From NCBI GenBank assembly GCA_022826385.1, contig JAJDUZ010000053.1:83845-147844 (forward strand): a stretch of 64,000 bases of DNA, read 5' to 3'. Positions 27,449 to 36,441 of this stretch are shown in pieces. The notes beneath the pieces were generated by a model. That model made no database searches. It was not told the DNA's origin and was given only the letters and a program-made list of their open reading frames with translations. This DNA is from Silicimonas sp. GTDB taxonomy: Bacteria > Pseudomonadota > Alphaproteobacteria > Rhodobacterales > Rhodobacteraceae. A program made the position numbers and the translations under genes. How positions within the stretch are numbered: position 1 is the first letter of the stretch; each line of letters begins with the position of its first letter.

Positions 27449-27565
27449 ATGTTTCGGGCAGTTTTGATCGCTTCCCCGGCCGTTTCCCGTCGCGCGACGC
27501 GTGGCCCCCTGCAGTTTACGACGATCAGCGTCGATGTTGCGCTGCCGTCACCCGTTTCCCGATAA
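27449..27565 (+). CDS. Possible 38-residue ORF before the E1 gene
   Basis: An ATG at 27449 opens 38 codons (MFRAVLIASPAVSRRATRG at the start) ending at TAA 27563-27565, 15 bases before the dehydrogenase. An AAGG precedes it. It is basic and has no recognised domain. It could be a leader peptide or chance; I would not rely on it. Confidence 0.2.
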   Translation: MFRAVLIASPAVSRRATRGPLQFTTISVDVALPSPVSR

Positions 27566-27580
27566 GACAGGCAAAGCCCC

Positions 27581-29758
27581 ATGGACCGCGCCGCCATTGT
27601 CGAGGCCAACTTCCGCAAACGCCTGACCACCGGCGACTTGCCTGACGGCAACGTCCCTGCCGCCGGGTTGTCGCCCGAAGACGCCGTGTCGCTTTACCGG
27701 TCGCAAGTCCTCTGCCGCGCGCTGGATCTGGAAAGCCGCGACATGCAACGCGCGGGCGAGGGGTTCTATACCATCGGCTCCTCTGGCCACGAAGGCATGG
27801 CGGCTGTTGCCCATGCCTTGCGCTCGACCGACCCGGCTTTCCTGCACTACCGCGATGGCGCCTTTCAGATCGCCCGCGCGGCCCAGGTCCCCGGCCAATC
27901 CCCCACTTGGGACATGCTGTTGAGTTTCGCCTGTTCCGTCGAGGATCCGATCTCAGGCGGGCGGCACAAGGTGCTGGGGTCGAAGGCCCTGAACATCCCG
28001 CCCCAGACCTCGACCATTGCCAGCCATTTGCCGAAAGCGGTGGGGGCTGCGTATTCGATCGGTCTGGCCAAACGAAACCCGCCCGAGCACCGGGCCTATC
28101 CCGAAGATGCAATCGTGCTTTGTGCGTTCGGGGATGCGTCGGCCAATCATTCGACCGCCCAGGGCGCGATCAATACGGCGGGTTGGACGGCCTATCAGAA
28201 AGTGCCGCTGCCCTTGCTTTTCGTGTGTGAAGACAATGGGATCGGGATCAGTGTTAAGACGCCCGAAGGCTGGATTGCGGCCAATTTTTCCGCCCGTCCC
28301 GGGCTGACCTATTTTCACGCGGACGGGCTCGATCTGTATGACACCTCCCGCGTTGCGGCCGAGGCGGCGGCCTTCGTGCGCGAGCGCAAACGGCCCGCCG
28401 TCCTGCATCTCAGGACCGTTCGGCTTTATGGACATGCCGGGGCGGATGTTCCGACGACCTATCTGTCGAAAGCCGAGGTCGAACGCGACGAGGCTGACGA
28501 TCCGCTGCTGCATTCGGCGCGGCTGTTGCACCAGAGCGGGGCGCTGAGCCTGGAAGACGCGCTGCAGATTTACGACGAGACCCGCGCCCGCGTGTCTGCC
28601 GTGGCCGCCGAGGTGATCAAGCGCCCGCGTCTGCAAACCGCGGACCAGGTGATGGCAAGCCTGATCCCGCCCGCCCGGTCCGTTGCACCGTCGAATGGCC
28701 CGACGGCCGAGGCCCGCGCGGCAGCCTTCGGACCCGAGCTTGCCCTGCAATCCGAGCCGCAGCCGATGAGCAAGCTGTTGAACTGGGCGCTGACAGACCT
28801 GATGCTGGCGCATCCCGATGTGATTTGCATGGGCGAGGATGTGGGCCGGAAGGGCGGTGTCTATGGGGTCACGCAGCGGCTGATGCAGCGCTTTGGGGCC
28901 GACCGGGTGATTGACACGCTGCTGGATGAACAGTCGATCCTTGGTCTGGGTATCGGTCTGGCGCAAAACGGGTTCACGCCGATCCCCGAGATCCAGTTTC
29001 TGGCGTATCTGCACAACGCCGAAGACCAGTTGCGCGGCGAGGCGGCGACGCTGCCATTCTTCAGTCAGGGCCAGTTCACCAACCCGATGGTCGTCCGCAT
29101 CGCTGGGCTTGGCTATCAAAAGGGGTTTGGCGGGCATTTCCACAATGACAACTCGGTCGCTGTGTTGCGCGACATTCCGGGGTTGATCCTGGCCTGCCCG
29201 TCGAACGGGGCCGACGCCGTGGGCATGCTGCGCGAATGCGTCCGGCTTGCGCGCGAGGAGCAGCGCCTGGTCGTTTTCCTGGAACCAATCGCGCTTTATC
29301 CGATGCGGGATCTAATGCCGGGGGATGGCGGTTGGGTGGCCCCCTATCCGGCCTTGGGCGACCGGGTTTCGCTGGGCGAGGTCGGCGTGCATGGCACCGG
29401 CACCGATCTGGCGATCGTGAGTTTCGCCAATGGCTATCACCTGTCGCGTCAGGCGGCGTTGCAGTTGGAGGCGGACGGGGTCTCGACCCGCGTGATCGAT
29501 CTCCGCTGGCTCAATCCCCTGCCGCAAGCGGCGCTGCTGGCGGCTGTCGCGGGGGCCGACCGCGTGTTGATCGTGGACGAGACGCGCGCGACGGGCGGTC
29601 TTTCCGAGGCATTGATGGCGTGTCTGGCCGAGGCAACTGATCTGCCAGTGTCGCGACTGGCGGCCGAAGACAGCTTCATCGCGACCGGACCAGCTTATGG
29701 TGCGACGATGCCGTCGGTCGAAAGCATTCTTGCCGCTGCGCGGGCGGCCCTCTCATGA
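27581..29758 (+). CDS. Fused alpha-beta E1 of branched-chain 2-oxoacid dehydrogenase type
   Basis: A 725-residue thiamine-diphosphate enzyme joining E1-alpha and E1-beta in one chain. The alpha half (1-350) has the GSSGHEGMAAVAHAL and CAFGDASANHSTAQGAINTAG motifs; the latter binds ThDP-Mg. The beta half starts near residue 390 with LNWALTDLMLAHPDVICMGEDVGRKGGVYGVTQRL and ends with the transketolase C-terminal domain. Single-chain E1s of this length are a known branched-chain or generic 2-oxoacid type. No E2 or E3 gene follows. Instead a FabD-like acyltransferase overlaps it by 4 bases, so the product acyl group may go elsewhere than usual. Confidence 0.88.
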   Translation: MDRAAIVEANFRKRLTTGDLPDGNVPAAGLSPEDAVSLYRSQVLCRALDLESRDMQRAGEGFYTIGSSGHEGMAAVAHALRSTDPAFLHYRDGAFQIARAAQVPGQSPTWDMLLSFACSVEDPISGGRHKVLGSKALNIPPQTSTIASHLPKAVGAAYSIGLAKRNPPEHRAYPEDAIVLCAFGDASANHSTAQGAINTAGWTAYQKVPLPLLFVCEDNGIGISVKTPEGWIAANFSARPGLTYFHADGLDLYDTSRVAAEAAAFVRERKRPAVLHLRTVRLYGHAGADVPTTYLSKAEVERDEADDPLLHSARLLHQSGALSLEDALQIYDETRARVSAVAAEVIKRPRLQTADQVMASLIPPARSVAPSNGPTAEARAAAFGPELALQSEPQPMSKLLNWALTDLMLAHPDVICMGEDVGRKGGVYGVTQRLMQRFGADRVIDTLLDEQSILGLGIGLAQNGFTPIPEIQFLAYLHNAEDQLRGEAATLPFFSQGQFTNPMVVRIAGLGYQKGFGGHFHNDNSVAVLRDIPGLILACPSNGADAVGMLRECVRLAREEQRLVVFLEPIALYPMRDLMPGDGGWVAPYPALGDRVSLGEVGVHGTGTDLAIVSFANGYHLSRQAALQLEADGVSTRVIDLRWLNPLPQAALLAAVAGADRVLIVDETRATGGLSEALMACLAEATDLPVSRLAAEDSFIATGPAYGATMPSVESILAAARAALS

Positions 29759-30786
29759 GGAAACGCGCGGTCGTGATCTGTCCAGGGCGCGGCAGTTACA
29801 ACGCACCCGAGTTGGGCAGCCTCACGCGCGATTTTCCCGATGCGGCGATGCTCGCCCGCTTCGACCGCATCCGCGAGACGACCGGTCAGGCGACCCTGAC
29901 CGCGCTGGACGGTGCCGAGACGTACCAGCCCGCGCGTCACAGCAAGGGCGATGCCGCGTCACCGCTGATCTTTGCCGGTGGTCTGGGGGACAGCCTGTGC
30001 CTTGATCCGGCAAAGGTCGAGGTTGTCGCCGTCACCGGGAATTCGATGGGGTGGTACACGGCCCTTGCCGTTGCGGGGGCGGTCAGCCCCGAGACCGGGT
30101 TCGAGATTGCCAACGCGATGGGCACATTGATGGACGCTGAGGGGCAGGGCGGGCAATTGGTTTACCCGCACATGTCCACCGACTGGCGCCCCGACCCGGA
30201 TGAGAGAGCCCGGCTTCTGGCGCTTGTCGGAGAAATCGATTCGCGCCCAGCCCACCGCTTGGCCTTGTCCATCGATCTGGGGGGCGTGTTCGTTCTGGCT
30301 GGAAACGAGGCGGGGCTGCAGGCGTTCGAAGGCGCGGTGCCCGCACGCAACCAGATGCCTTTTCGGCTGCCGTATCATGCGGCGTTCCACACGGACCTTG
30401 TATCCCCGATCTCGGATCAGGGTTTGGCGACCTTCAGCACAGAACGGTTCGGGCAACCTCAGCTGCCGATGATCGATGGGCGGGGACATGTCTGGTGGCC
30501 CAAAGCCTCCAACCCCGCGGGGCTGCGGCACTATACGCTTGGGACGCAGGTGACCGAGCCTTACGATTTCGCGCGCGCCATCCAGACAGCGGCGCGCGAA
30601 TTTGCCCCCGATCTCTTTATTCTGACGGGGCCGGGCTCGACGCTGGGCGGGGCTGTCGGGCAGTCGCTGGTCGGGATCGGCTGGGCGGGGCTTGTCGGGA
30701 AGAAAAGCTTCGACGCGCGGCAGGACACGGATCCGGTGCTGGTCTCGATGGGGCGCAAGGCACAGCGCGCCTTGGTCACCGCCTGA
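29755..30786 (+). CDS. FabD-like acyl (malonyl) transferase domain protein
   Basis: A 343-residue protein with the acyltransferase nucleophile elbow GNSMGW (Ser97) in the GxSxG form, preceded by VEVVAVTG. A histidine in PYHAAFHTDLVSP is in the place of the catalytic His of malonyl-CoA:ACP transferases. The opening VVICPGRGSYN resembles the AFVFPGQGSQ start of FabD. It is longer than FabD (about 310) and divergent. It overlaps the fused E1 gene by 4 bases, so it may transfer the branched acyl group made there to a carrier. Convergent with phyR across 14 bases. Confidence 0.75.
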   Translation: MRKRAVVICPGRGSYNAPELGSLTRDFPDAAMLARFDRIRETTGQATLTALDGAETYQPARHSKGDAASPLIFAGGLGDSLCLDPAKVEVVAVTGNSMGWYTALAVAGAVSPETGFEIANAMGTLMDAEGQGGQLVYPHMSTDWRPDPDERARLLALVGEIDSRPAHRLALSIDLGGVFVLAGNEAGLQAFEGAVPARNQMPFRLPYHAAFHTDLVSPISDQGLATFSTERFGQPQLPMIDGRGHVWWPKASNPAGLRHYTLGTQVTEPYDFARAIQTAAREFAPDLFILTGPGSTLGGAVGQSLVGIGWAGLVGKKSFDARQDTDPVLVSMGRKAQRALVTA

Positions 30787-30800
30787 CGACGCGCTGACAC

Positions 30801-31580
30801 TCAGATGAAGAACATCGCCTGGCTGACGGCTGACCGGATCTGGTCGGGCGCATAGGGTTTGGTCACCAGGAATGCTGGTTCCGGGCCTTTGCCGGTCAGC
30901 AACCTCTCGGGGAACCCGGTGATAAAGACGACCGGTGTCATGGGATAAGATCGGAGAATGGTGGTCACCGTCTTGATGCCCGAGCCACCCTGCGCCAGTT
31001 CGATGTCGGAGAGGATCAGATCCGGTTCTTCGGTCTCGGTTAAGTCCAGCGCGTCTTTCTGCGTTTGTGCCGGGCCGATCACCGAATGCTCCATGTCGGT
31101 GACGAGTTTCGCGATGTCGGTTGCGACTGCAAGCTCGTCCTCGATAATCAAGACGCGGCCCGAGATCATGTTCGACAGGTCGGCGCGCGCAATCGTGATG
31201 AGCCCTTCCACATCCTGCGGTGACATCCGCAGGATCGACGCGATTTCCTGGTTCGTGAAGTCTTCGAGTGCGCTCAGGAGGAAGGCCTCGCGACTGCCGG
31301 GGGTCAGGCGTGACAGGTGCCGATGCGCGCGGATCAGATTGGTGGTCTTGTCGGCCTCGTCAAGGCTGCAGGCGTCCGTTCCGCGGGCGTCCTGAAGGGC
31401 ACGAAACAGGGCAATGCGAAGATCGCAGTCCTCTGTTTTCAAGGCCAAACTGTCGTTCAAGACGTTGACCAGAGCCCGTTCGGCGAACCTGTCGCCAAGA
31501 CGGCGATTGCCGCTCATCGCGCGCGCATAGCGCCTGAGATGCGAAAGGTGATCTGCAATTTCAGCGATATCTGGCTGCAT
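30801..31580 (-). CDS. phyR: General stress response regulator PhyR
   Basis: A 259-residue response regulator with the PhyR order. The N-terminal sigma-factor-like domain (LRRYARAMSGNRRLGDRFAERAL, then LTPGSREAFLLSALEDFTNQEIASILRMSPQDVE) is followed by a receiver domain from VLIIEDE near residue 143. The phospho-acceptor is Asp192 (DLILSDIEL), with VVFITGFPERLLTGKGPEPAFLVTKPY completing it. On phosphorylation PhyR binds the anti-sigma factor NepR and frees EcfG. The start at 31580 is chosen over in-frame codons further upstream because family proteins begin close to the sigma domain. A NepR-like ORF is divergent. Confidence 0.9.
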   Translation of the reverse strand: MQPDIAEIADHLSHLRRYARAMSGNRRLGDRFAERALVNVLNDSLALKTEDCDLRIALFRALQDARGTDACSLDEADKTTNLIRAHRHLSRLTPGSREAFLLSALEDFTNQEIASILRMSPQDVEGLITIARADLSNMISGRVLIIEDELAVATDIAKLVTDMEHSVIGPAQTQKDALDLTETEEPDLILSDIELAQGGSGIKTVTTILRSYPMTPVVFITGFPERLLTGKGPEPAFLVTKPYAPDQIRSAVSQAMFFI

Positions 31581-31698
31581 CTCTTTCACCTGAACTGGTC
31601 GTCGTCTGGTCCGCGACAGAGCCACGATTGGCACAGATCCGCTGCGGAAACGGGGCAAGTCAGCCGCGCAACCCCCTCCTTCGGAAGACCGCGGCGCG

Positions 31699-31941
31699 AT
31701 GGGCCGACCGGTTCGGAGAGCGTATGACGAGTTTGTTAACGAAGAATTGCAGGACCGTTTGGTGCAGGGTCTGGGTCAGGTTCCTAGGCGTGGGGGCGGC
31801 ACGGCGACCTGCCGCCAGTCGTCAACATCAGACGGTCGTCATTCCGCGCGACGAGATGCTGCCCGAACACATGGCGCTTTTGGTGCAGACGCGCTGACCT
31901 CCCACATATCAACTCAAAATTCACAATCCTCTGCCACATAG
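31699..31941 (+). CDS. NepR-like anti-sigma ORF divergent from phyR
   Basis: The first 30 codons (VRRAYDEFVNEELQDRL, then VQGLGQV) match the NepR core pattern, in which a LRRxYDxxxxEExPDRF-type helix contacts PhyR and EcfG. Divergence from phyR is the classic arrangement. The rest (to residue 80) does not resemble NepR and is low-complexity and basic, so the end may be affected by a frameshift. The frame is also open upstream of the ATG back to 31594, without a conventional start codon. No ecfG follows, as gene 32043-33452 is on the opposite strand. Confidence 0.45.
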   Translation: MGRPVRRAYDEFVNEELQDRLVQGLGQVPRRGGGTATCRQSSTSDGRHSARRDAARTHGAFGADALTSHISTQNSQSSAT

Positions 31942-32042
31942 GGGAGAGGGGGGAAGGGGTCTTCCCGGAGAGGGTGTGGGAGAACCCTTTGCCCAACACC
32001 TTCAGCGTCGCGCAATGTGGCGACACTGATCGGTCCGACGCT

Positions 32043-33452
32043 TCAGCTCTCGGATTTCAGGATCTTGCCGGGGTTCATGATGTTCTGCGGGTCGATCGCT
32101 TGTTTGATCGCCTGCATCGTGGCAAGCGCCGTCGGGGCTTCCTTGGGAAGCGATCCAATCTTTCCCTGGCCAATGCCATGCTCGCCCGAAATCGTCCCGT
32201 CCAGTTCGACGGCAAGGGTGCTGAGCCACGCAACGAAAGCGTCGCACCGGGCGCGCTCGTCCGCGTCGTTCATGTCAATCAGCAGTGTGCAGTGAAAATT
32301 ACCGTCGCCCACATGCCCCAGAATGGGGCAGATCAGGTTCATCTCGGCCGCCTTGGCCTGCGACCGGCTGACCGCCTCGGCGAGGTTCGAGATCGGGACG
32401 CAGACGTCCGTCGCCACAGCTTCGGCCTCGGGACGCAAGCGTTTCAGGGCCCAATAGGCATCGTGGCGCGCCTGCCAAAGACGACTGCGCGCTTCTGCGT
32501 CGGCGGTCCACTCGAAGCCGGTGCCGCCTGCGTCCTCGGCGATCTCGCCGAAGGTCGCGGCCTGTTCGGCCACGCCGGCCTCGGAGCCGTGAAACTCCAG
32601 CAGCAAAAGTGGGGCGACCGGCAGGTCCAGTTTCGAATAGTCGTTCAGAGCGCCCACGCTTTCGGCGTCGAGTAGCTCCATTCTGGCCACCGGCACACCC
32701 ATCTGGATCGTCAGGATCACGGCATTGCAGGCGCTTTCCACGTCGGGAAAAGTGCACCGGGCCGAGGACATGGCTTCGGGGATGCCATAAAGCCGCAGCG
32801 TGAGCTCGGTGATAATTCCAAGGGTTCCTTCCGAGCCGACCAGCAAACGTGTCAGGTCATACCCGGCCGAGGATTTGCGCGCCCGCCCCCCGGTGCGGAT
32901 GATTTCACCGGATGGCAGCACCGCCTCCAACGCTAGGACGTTGTCCTTCATCGTGCCATAGCGCACGGCATTGGTGCCCGAGGCTCGCGTGGCGGCCATG
33001 CCCCCCAGCGAGGCATCGGCCCCCGGATCGATTGGAAAGAACAGCCCCGTGTCGCGCAGATATTCATTCAGCGCCTTGCGCGTGACGCCCGGCTGAACCA
33101 CCACGTCGAGGTCTTCGGCATGAACATCCAGAACAGCGTTCATCTGACTGACATCAATCGATATTCCGCCAGCGGGTGCGTTGACATGTCCCTCCAGCGA
33201 GGTGCCGGTTCCAAATGGGATCAGCGGGACATTGTGGTCGGCCGCGACCCGCACCACCTCGGCCACCTCTTCGGTCGAATGGGTGAACACCACCGCGTCC
33301 GGCGGCTGGTTCTCGATCCATGTCGTGGTGTGGCCATGTTGCTCGCGGATCGCTTGCCCGGTTTGCAGGCGATCGCCAAAGCGCTGTTTCAGAATGCCGA
33401 TCGCGGTTTCGATGCCGCTTTCGTTGCGAGGCAGTGGAAGAACTTGAACCAT
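32043..33452 (-). CDS. FAD-linked D-2-hydroxyacid dehydrogenase (GlcD / D-lactate type)
   Basis: A 469-residue FAD oxidoreductase beginning MVQVLPLPRNESGIETAIGILKQRFG. The FAD_binding_4 region holds PFGTGTSLEGHVNAPAGGISIDVSQMN and DPGADASLGGMAATRASGTNAVRYGTMKDNVL. The C-terminal FAD-oxidase domain holds GHVGDGNFHCTLLID and GTISGEHGIGQGKIG. The family includes D-lactate dehydrogenase (cytochrome) and glycolate oxidase GlcD. Oxidation of D-lactate is likely. An extension to 33548 is possible, but that part has no family similarity that I can see. Confidence 0.88.
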   Translation of the reverse strand: MVQVLPLPRNESGIETAIGILKQRFGDRLQTGQAIREQHGHTTTWIENQPPDAVVFTHSTEEVAEVVRVAADHNVPLIPFGTGTSLEGHVNAPAGGISIDVSQMNAVLDVHAEDLDVVVQPGVTRKALNEYLRDTGLFFPIDPGADASLGGMAATRASGTNAVRYGTMKDNVLALEAVLPSGEIIRTGGRARKSSAGYDLTRLLVGSEGTLGIITELTLRLYGIPEAMSSARCTFPDVESACNAVILTIQMGVPVARMELLDAESVGALNDYSKLDLPVAPLLLLEFHGSEAGVAEQAATFGEIAEDAGGTGFEWTADAEARSRLWQARHDAYWALKRLRPEAEAVATDVCVPISNLAEAVSRSQAKAAEMNLICPILGHVGDGNFHCTLLIDMNDADERARCDAFVAWLSTLAVELDGTISGEHGIGQGKIGSLPKEAPTALATMQAIKQAIDPQNIMNPGKILKSES

Positions 33453-33663
33453 GCGCAGACACTGCCGTGCCTGAAGAACAGGCGCAAGAGGCGGGCCATA
33501 GCGCCGGAATAAGCTGTTTTCTGACAATGCTTCGGAAAAATGCGGCAATTTCCTGCCGTTACGCGGCGTAAATCACGTTTCGCTGTCATTCTTTCGCCAT
33601 CTTTCCCATGAATCGTGGCATGCGCGGCGCTGCCTGGCCGCCACCATGTGGGGACATGAGAAA

Positions 33664-33867
33664 ATGCAAATGCTGTCAATTCTGCCTGTGTGTTTGTTGG
33701 GTATTGTCATGATCTGGTTCGTCTGGCCCATCGTCGCCGACCCGATCAATCGCCGTCTTTCGATGCGTGCGACTTCTGATATCGATCCGCTGGGAGACGA
33801 CTTGTTTCGCGCCATTGCGAAGCATTCGGGACCGGACCGCGACCTGAACCGCGTCCTTCGCGGCTGA
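33664..33867 (+). CDS. Small single-pass membrane protein, unknown
   Basis: A 67-residue product with one hydrophobic segment (MLSILPVCLLGIVMIWFVWPIV) then a charged tail DPINRRLSMRATSDIDPLGDDLFRAIAKHSGPDR. An in-frame ATG at 33646 gives a longer start. It is co-directional with clpP and precedes a stem-loop at 33897-33922. I do not recognise a family. Confidence 0.5.
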   Translation: MQMLSILPVCLLGIVMIWFVWPIVADPINRRLSMRATSDIDPLGDDLFRAIAKHSGPDRDLNRVLRG

Positions 33868-33896
33868 TCTTTTCTGCCTGTCTTGCGAATTCTGCC

Positions 33897-33922
33897 CCCC
33901 GGGTGCCTTGCAGCGCCCGGGG
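33897..33922 (+). terminator. Stem-loop before clpP
   Basis: CCCCGGG (33897-33903) pairs with CCCGGGG (33916-33922), and TGC / GCA extend it inside. It follows the small membrane gene and precedes the clpP leader by about 65 bases. No long T-run follows, so termination is inferred only. Confidence 0.5.
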
Positions 33923-33987
33923 TGCGCTACTAAGACTCTGGCAATCCTTTGGGCGTAGAACCGCCCCGCAAGCAAGGCAGGCATTTC

Positions 33988-34617
33988 ATGAAAGACCCGA
34001 TCGAGACCTATATGAACCTTGTTCCCATGGTGGTCGAACAGACCAGCCGCGGTGAACGGGCCTATGACATCTTTTCCCGACTGCTGAAGGAGCGGATCGT
34101 TTTCGTGAACGGTCCGGTGCATGACGGGATGAGCCAGTTGATCGTGGCCCAACTTCTGCACCTCGAAGCGGAGAACCCTTCGAAAGAGATTTCGATGTAT
34201 ATCAACAGTCCCGGCGGCGTCGTGACGGCTGGTCTCTCGATTTACGATACCATGCAGTACATCCGCCCCAAGATCGCGACTTTGGTGATCGGGCAGGCGG
34301 CGTCGATGGGCTCGCTTCTGTTGGCCGCGGGTGAAAAAGGGATGCGTTTGTCGCTGCCCAACAGCTCGATCATGGTGCACCAGCCTTCGGGCGGGTTCCA
34401 GGGCCAGGCGACGGACATCATGATTCACGCCCGCCATACCGAGCGGCTGAAAACACAGCTGAACGAGATTTACGTGAAGCACACCGGCCAGACGTTGAAG
34501 AAGGTCGAGGATGCGCTGGAGCGTGACAACTTCATGACCCCGGAAGAGGCCAAGGATTGGGGTCTGATCGACGAAATCGTGGAAACGCGGACGAAGCCGG
34601 AGAGTGACGACAGTTGA
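33988..34617 (+). CDS. clpP: ATP-dependent Clp protease proteolytic subunit
   Basis: A 209-residue serine protease. The catalytic Ser106 is in IGQAASMGS and His131 in [10 protein letters not shown]. The start [40 protein letters not shown] is standard. It forms a tetradecameric barrel with ClpX, encoded 112 bases downstream. A second upstream in-frame codon at 33949 is rejected because family proteins begin near MKDPIE. Confidence 0.97.
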   Translation: MKDPIETYMNLVPMVVEQTSRGERAYDIFSRLLKERIVFVNGPVHDGMSQLIVAQLLHLEAENPSKEISMYINSPGGVVTAGLSIYDTMQYIRPKIATLVIGQAASMGSLLLAAGEKGMRLSLPNSSIMVHQPSGGFQGQATDIMIHARHTERLKTQLNEIYVKHTGQTLKKVEDALERDNFMTPEEAKDWGLIDEIVETRTKPESDDS

Positions 34618-34729
34618 GCGCTTTAATCAAAATGTGAGTTTTGCGTTGTACCGGGATCCTGATGGCCTTAGGGTTTCCGAAACGGGCGGAAAAAAGCGAT
34701 TTCAGGCGGGTCTGGAAAGGTAGAGTGTG

Positions 34730-35989
34730 ATGGCGAACAACTCGAGCGACAGCAAGAACACGCTTTACTGTTCCTTCTGCGGCAAAAGTCAGCACGAAGT
34801 CCGGAAATTGATCGCGGGCCCGACCGTCTTCATCTGTGACGAATGTGTCGAACTTTGCATGGACATCATCCGCGAGGAAACGAAGACCGCCGGTCTCAAA
34901 TCCTCGGACGGTGTGCCGTCCCCGCGCGAGATTTGCGACGTTCTGGACGAATACGTGATCGGCCAAAGCCATGCGAAACGCGTGCTCTCGGTCGCGGTCC
35001 ACAACCACTACAAACGCCTGAACCATGCCGGCAAGACCGACATTGAACTGGCGAAGTCGAACATCCTGCTGATTGGCCCGACCGGCTGCGGCAAGACGCT
35101 GCTGGCCCAGACGCTGGCGCGCATTCTGGATGTACCGTTCACCATGGCCGATGCCACGACGCTGACCGAAGCAGGCTATGTGGGCGAAGATGTCGAAAAC
35201 ATTATCCTGAAGCTGTTGCAGGCGTCGGAATACAACGTCGAACGCGCGCAGCGCGGCATCGTCTATATCGACGAGGTCGACAAGATCACGCGCAAGTCCG
35301 ACAACCCGTCGATCACCCGCGATGTCTCGGGCGAGGGGGTGCAGCAAGCGCTTCTGAAGATCATGGAAGGCACGGTTGCCAGCGTTCCGCCGCAGGGCGG
35401 CCGCAAGCATCCGCAGCAGGAATTCCTGCAGGTCGACACGACGAACATCCTGTTCATCTGCGGCGGCGCCTTTGCCGGTCTCGACAAGATCATCGCGCAG
35501 CGCGGCAAGGGCTCGGCCATGGGCTTTGGGGCCGATGTGCGCGACCCGGACGAGAAATCGGTGGGCCAGCACTTCAAGGACCTTGAACCGGAAGACCTGC
35601 TGAAGTTCGGCCTGATCCCGGAATTCGTCGGTCGTCTGCCCGTCATCGCGACGCTGGAAGACCTGGACGCCGACGCGCTGGTCACCATCCTGACCGAGCC
35701 GAAGAACGCGCTGGTCAAACAGTATCAGCGCCTGTTCGAACTGGAAGACGCGACGCTGACCTTCACTGAAGATGCGCTGAACGCGATCGCCAAGAAGGCA
35801 ATCGAACGCAAGACCGGTGCACGTGGCCTGCGCTCGATCATGGAAGACATCCTGCTGGATACCATGTTCGATCTGCCGGGCCTCGACAGCGTGGACGAGG
35901 TTGTGGTGAACGAAGAAGCGGTCTCGGCCGAGGCCAAGCCGCTGATGATCCACTCGGACACCAAGAAAGAGCCGGCCAGCGCAAGCTGA
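34730..35989 (+). CDS. clpX: ATP-dependent Clp protease ATPase subunit ClpX
   Basis: A 419-residue AAA+ unfoldase. The N-terminal zinc-binding domain is CSFCGKSQ...CDECVELC (residues 14-40). Walker A is [12 protein letters not shown], Walker B is [10 protein letters not shown], pore and sensor segments include [13 protein letters not shown], and [25 protein letters not shown] is the C-terminal D2 signature. An IGF-loop-type contact for ClpP is expected near residue 265. Start at ATG 34730; a GTG at 34727 is immediately upstream in frame. Confidence 0.97.
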   Translation: MANNSSDSKNTLYCSFCGKSQHEVRKLIAGPTVFICDECVELCMDIIREETKTAGLKSSDGVPSPREICDVLDEYVIGQSHAKRVLSVAVHNHYKRLNHAGKTDIELAKSNILLIGPTGCGKTLLAQTLARILDVPFTMADATTLTEAGYVGEDVENIILKLLQASEYNVERAQRGIVYIDEVDKITRKSDNPSITRDVSGEGVQQALLKIMEGTVASVPPQGGRKHPQQEFLQVDTTNILFICGGAFAGLDKIIAQRGKGSAMGFGADVRDPDEKSVGQHFKDLEPEDLLKFGLIPEFVGRLPVIATLEDLDADALVTILTEPKNALVKQYQRLFELEDATLTFTEDALNAIAKKAIERKTGARGLRSIMEDILLDTMFDLPGLDSVDEVVVNEEAVSAEAKPLMIHSDTKKEPASAS

Positions 35990-36010
35990 TCCCAGCGGGT
36001 GGACGAGGCT

Positions 36011-36379
36011 ATGAGTTTCGGCGCCCCCACCCCGATCTTTCGCAGTTTTGATGAACGAAAGGCGCGGGAATTCTATATAGATTTTCTTGGCTTCGAAGTT
36101 GTCTTTGAACACCGTTTCAGTGACGCCGCGCCCCTTTACCTTGGGCTGGCCATGGGCGACTGCCAGCTTCACCTCTCGGAGCATCACGGGGACGGTTGCC
36201 CGGGCGCGTCGATCCGGATCCCGGCGCGAAACCTGACGGCGTATATGCAATTCCTCAGGGACAAAAAGTATCAGAATGCAAATCCGGGCGATCCGGTGGA
36301 AAAACCTTGGGGTAGCAAAGAAATTACAATTGCGGATCCGTTTGGCAATCGGCTGACTTTTGTGGAAACCGAAGACTAA
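36011..36379 (+). CDS. Glyoxalase/bleomycin-resistance-fold protein
   Basis: A 122-residue VOC-fold protein beginning MSFGAPTPIFRSFDERKAREFYIDFLGFEVVFEHRF. The second half ends EITIADPFGNRLTFVETED, with Asp-Pro-x-Gly-Asn as in bleomycin-resistance and dioxygenase proteins. It lacks the full glyoxalase I signature. A GTG at 35999 could add four codons. It lies alone between clpX and aat. Substrate unknown. Confidence 0.8.
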   Translation: MSFGAPTPIFRSFDERKAREFYIDFLGFEVVFEHRFSDAAPLYLGLAMGDCQLHLSEHHGDGCPGASIRIPARNLTAYMQFLRDKKYQNANPGDPVEKPWGSKEITIADPFGNRLTFVETED

Positions 36380-36441
36380 ACTGGCCCATTCGCGCATTTT
36401 CCCCGCGCATTCCGCCTGGCGCCCGCGTAAGATGAGACATC

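Noticed and set aside
34532..36397. Minus-strand frame opposite clpX and the glyoxalase-like gene
   Set aside because: Shadow frame of clpX, with no recognisable product.
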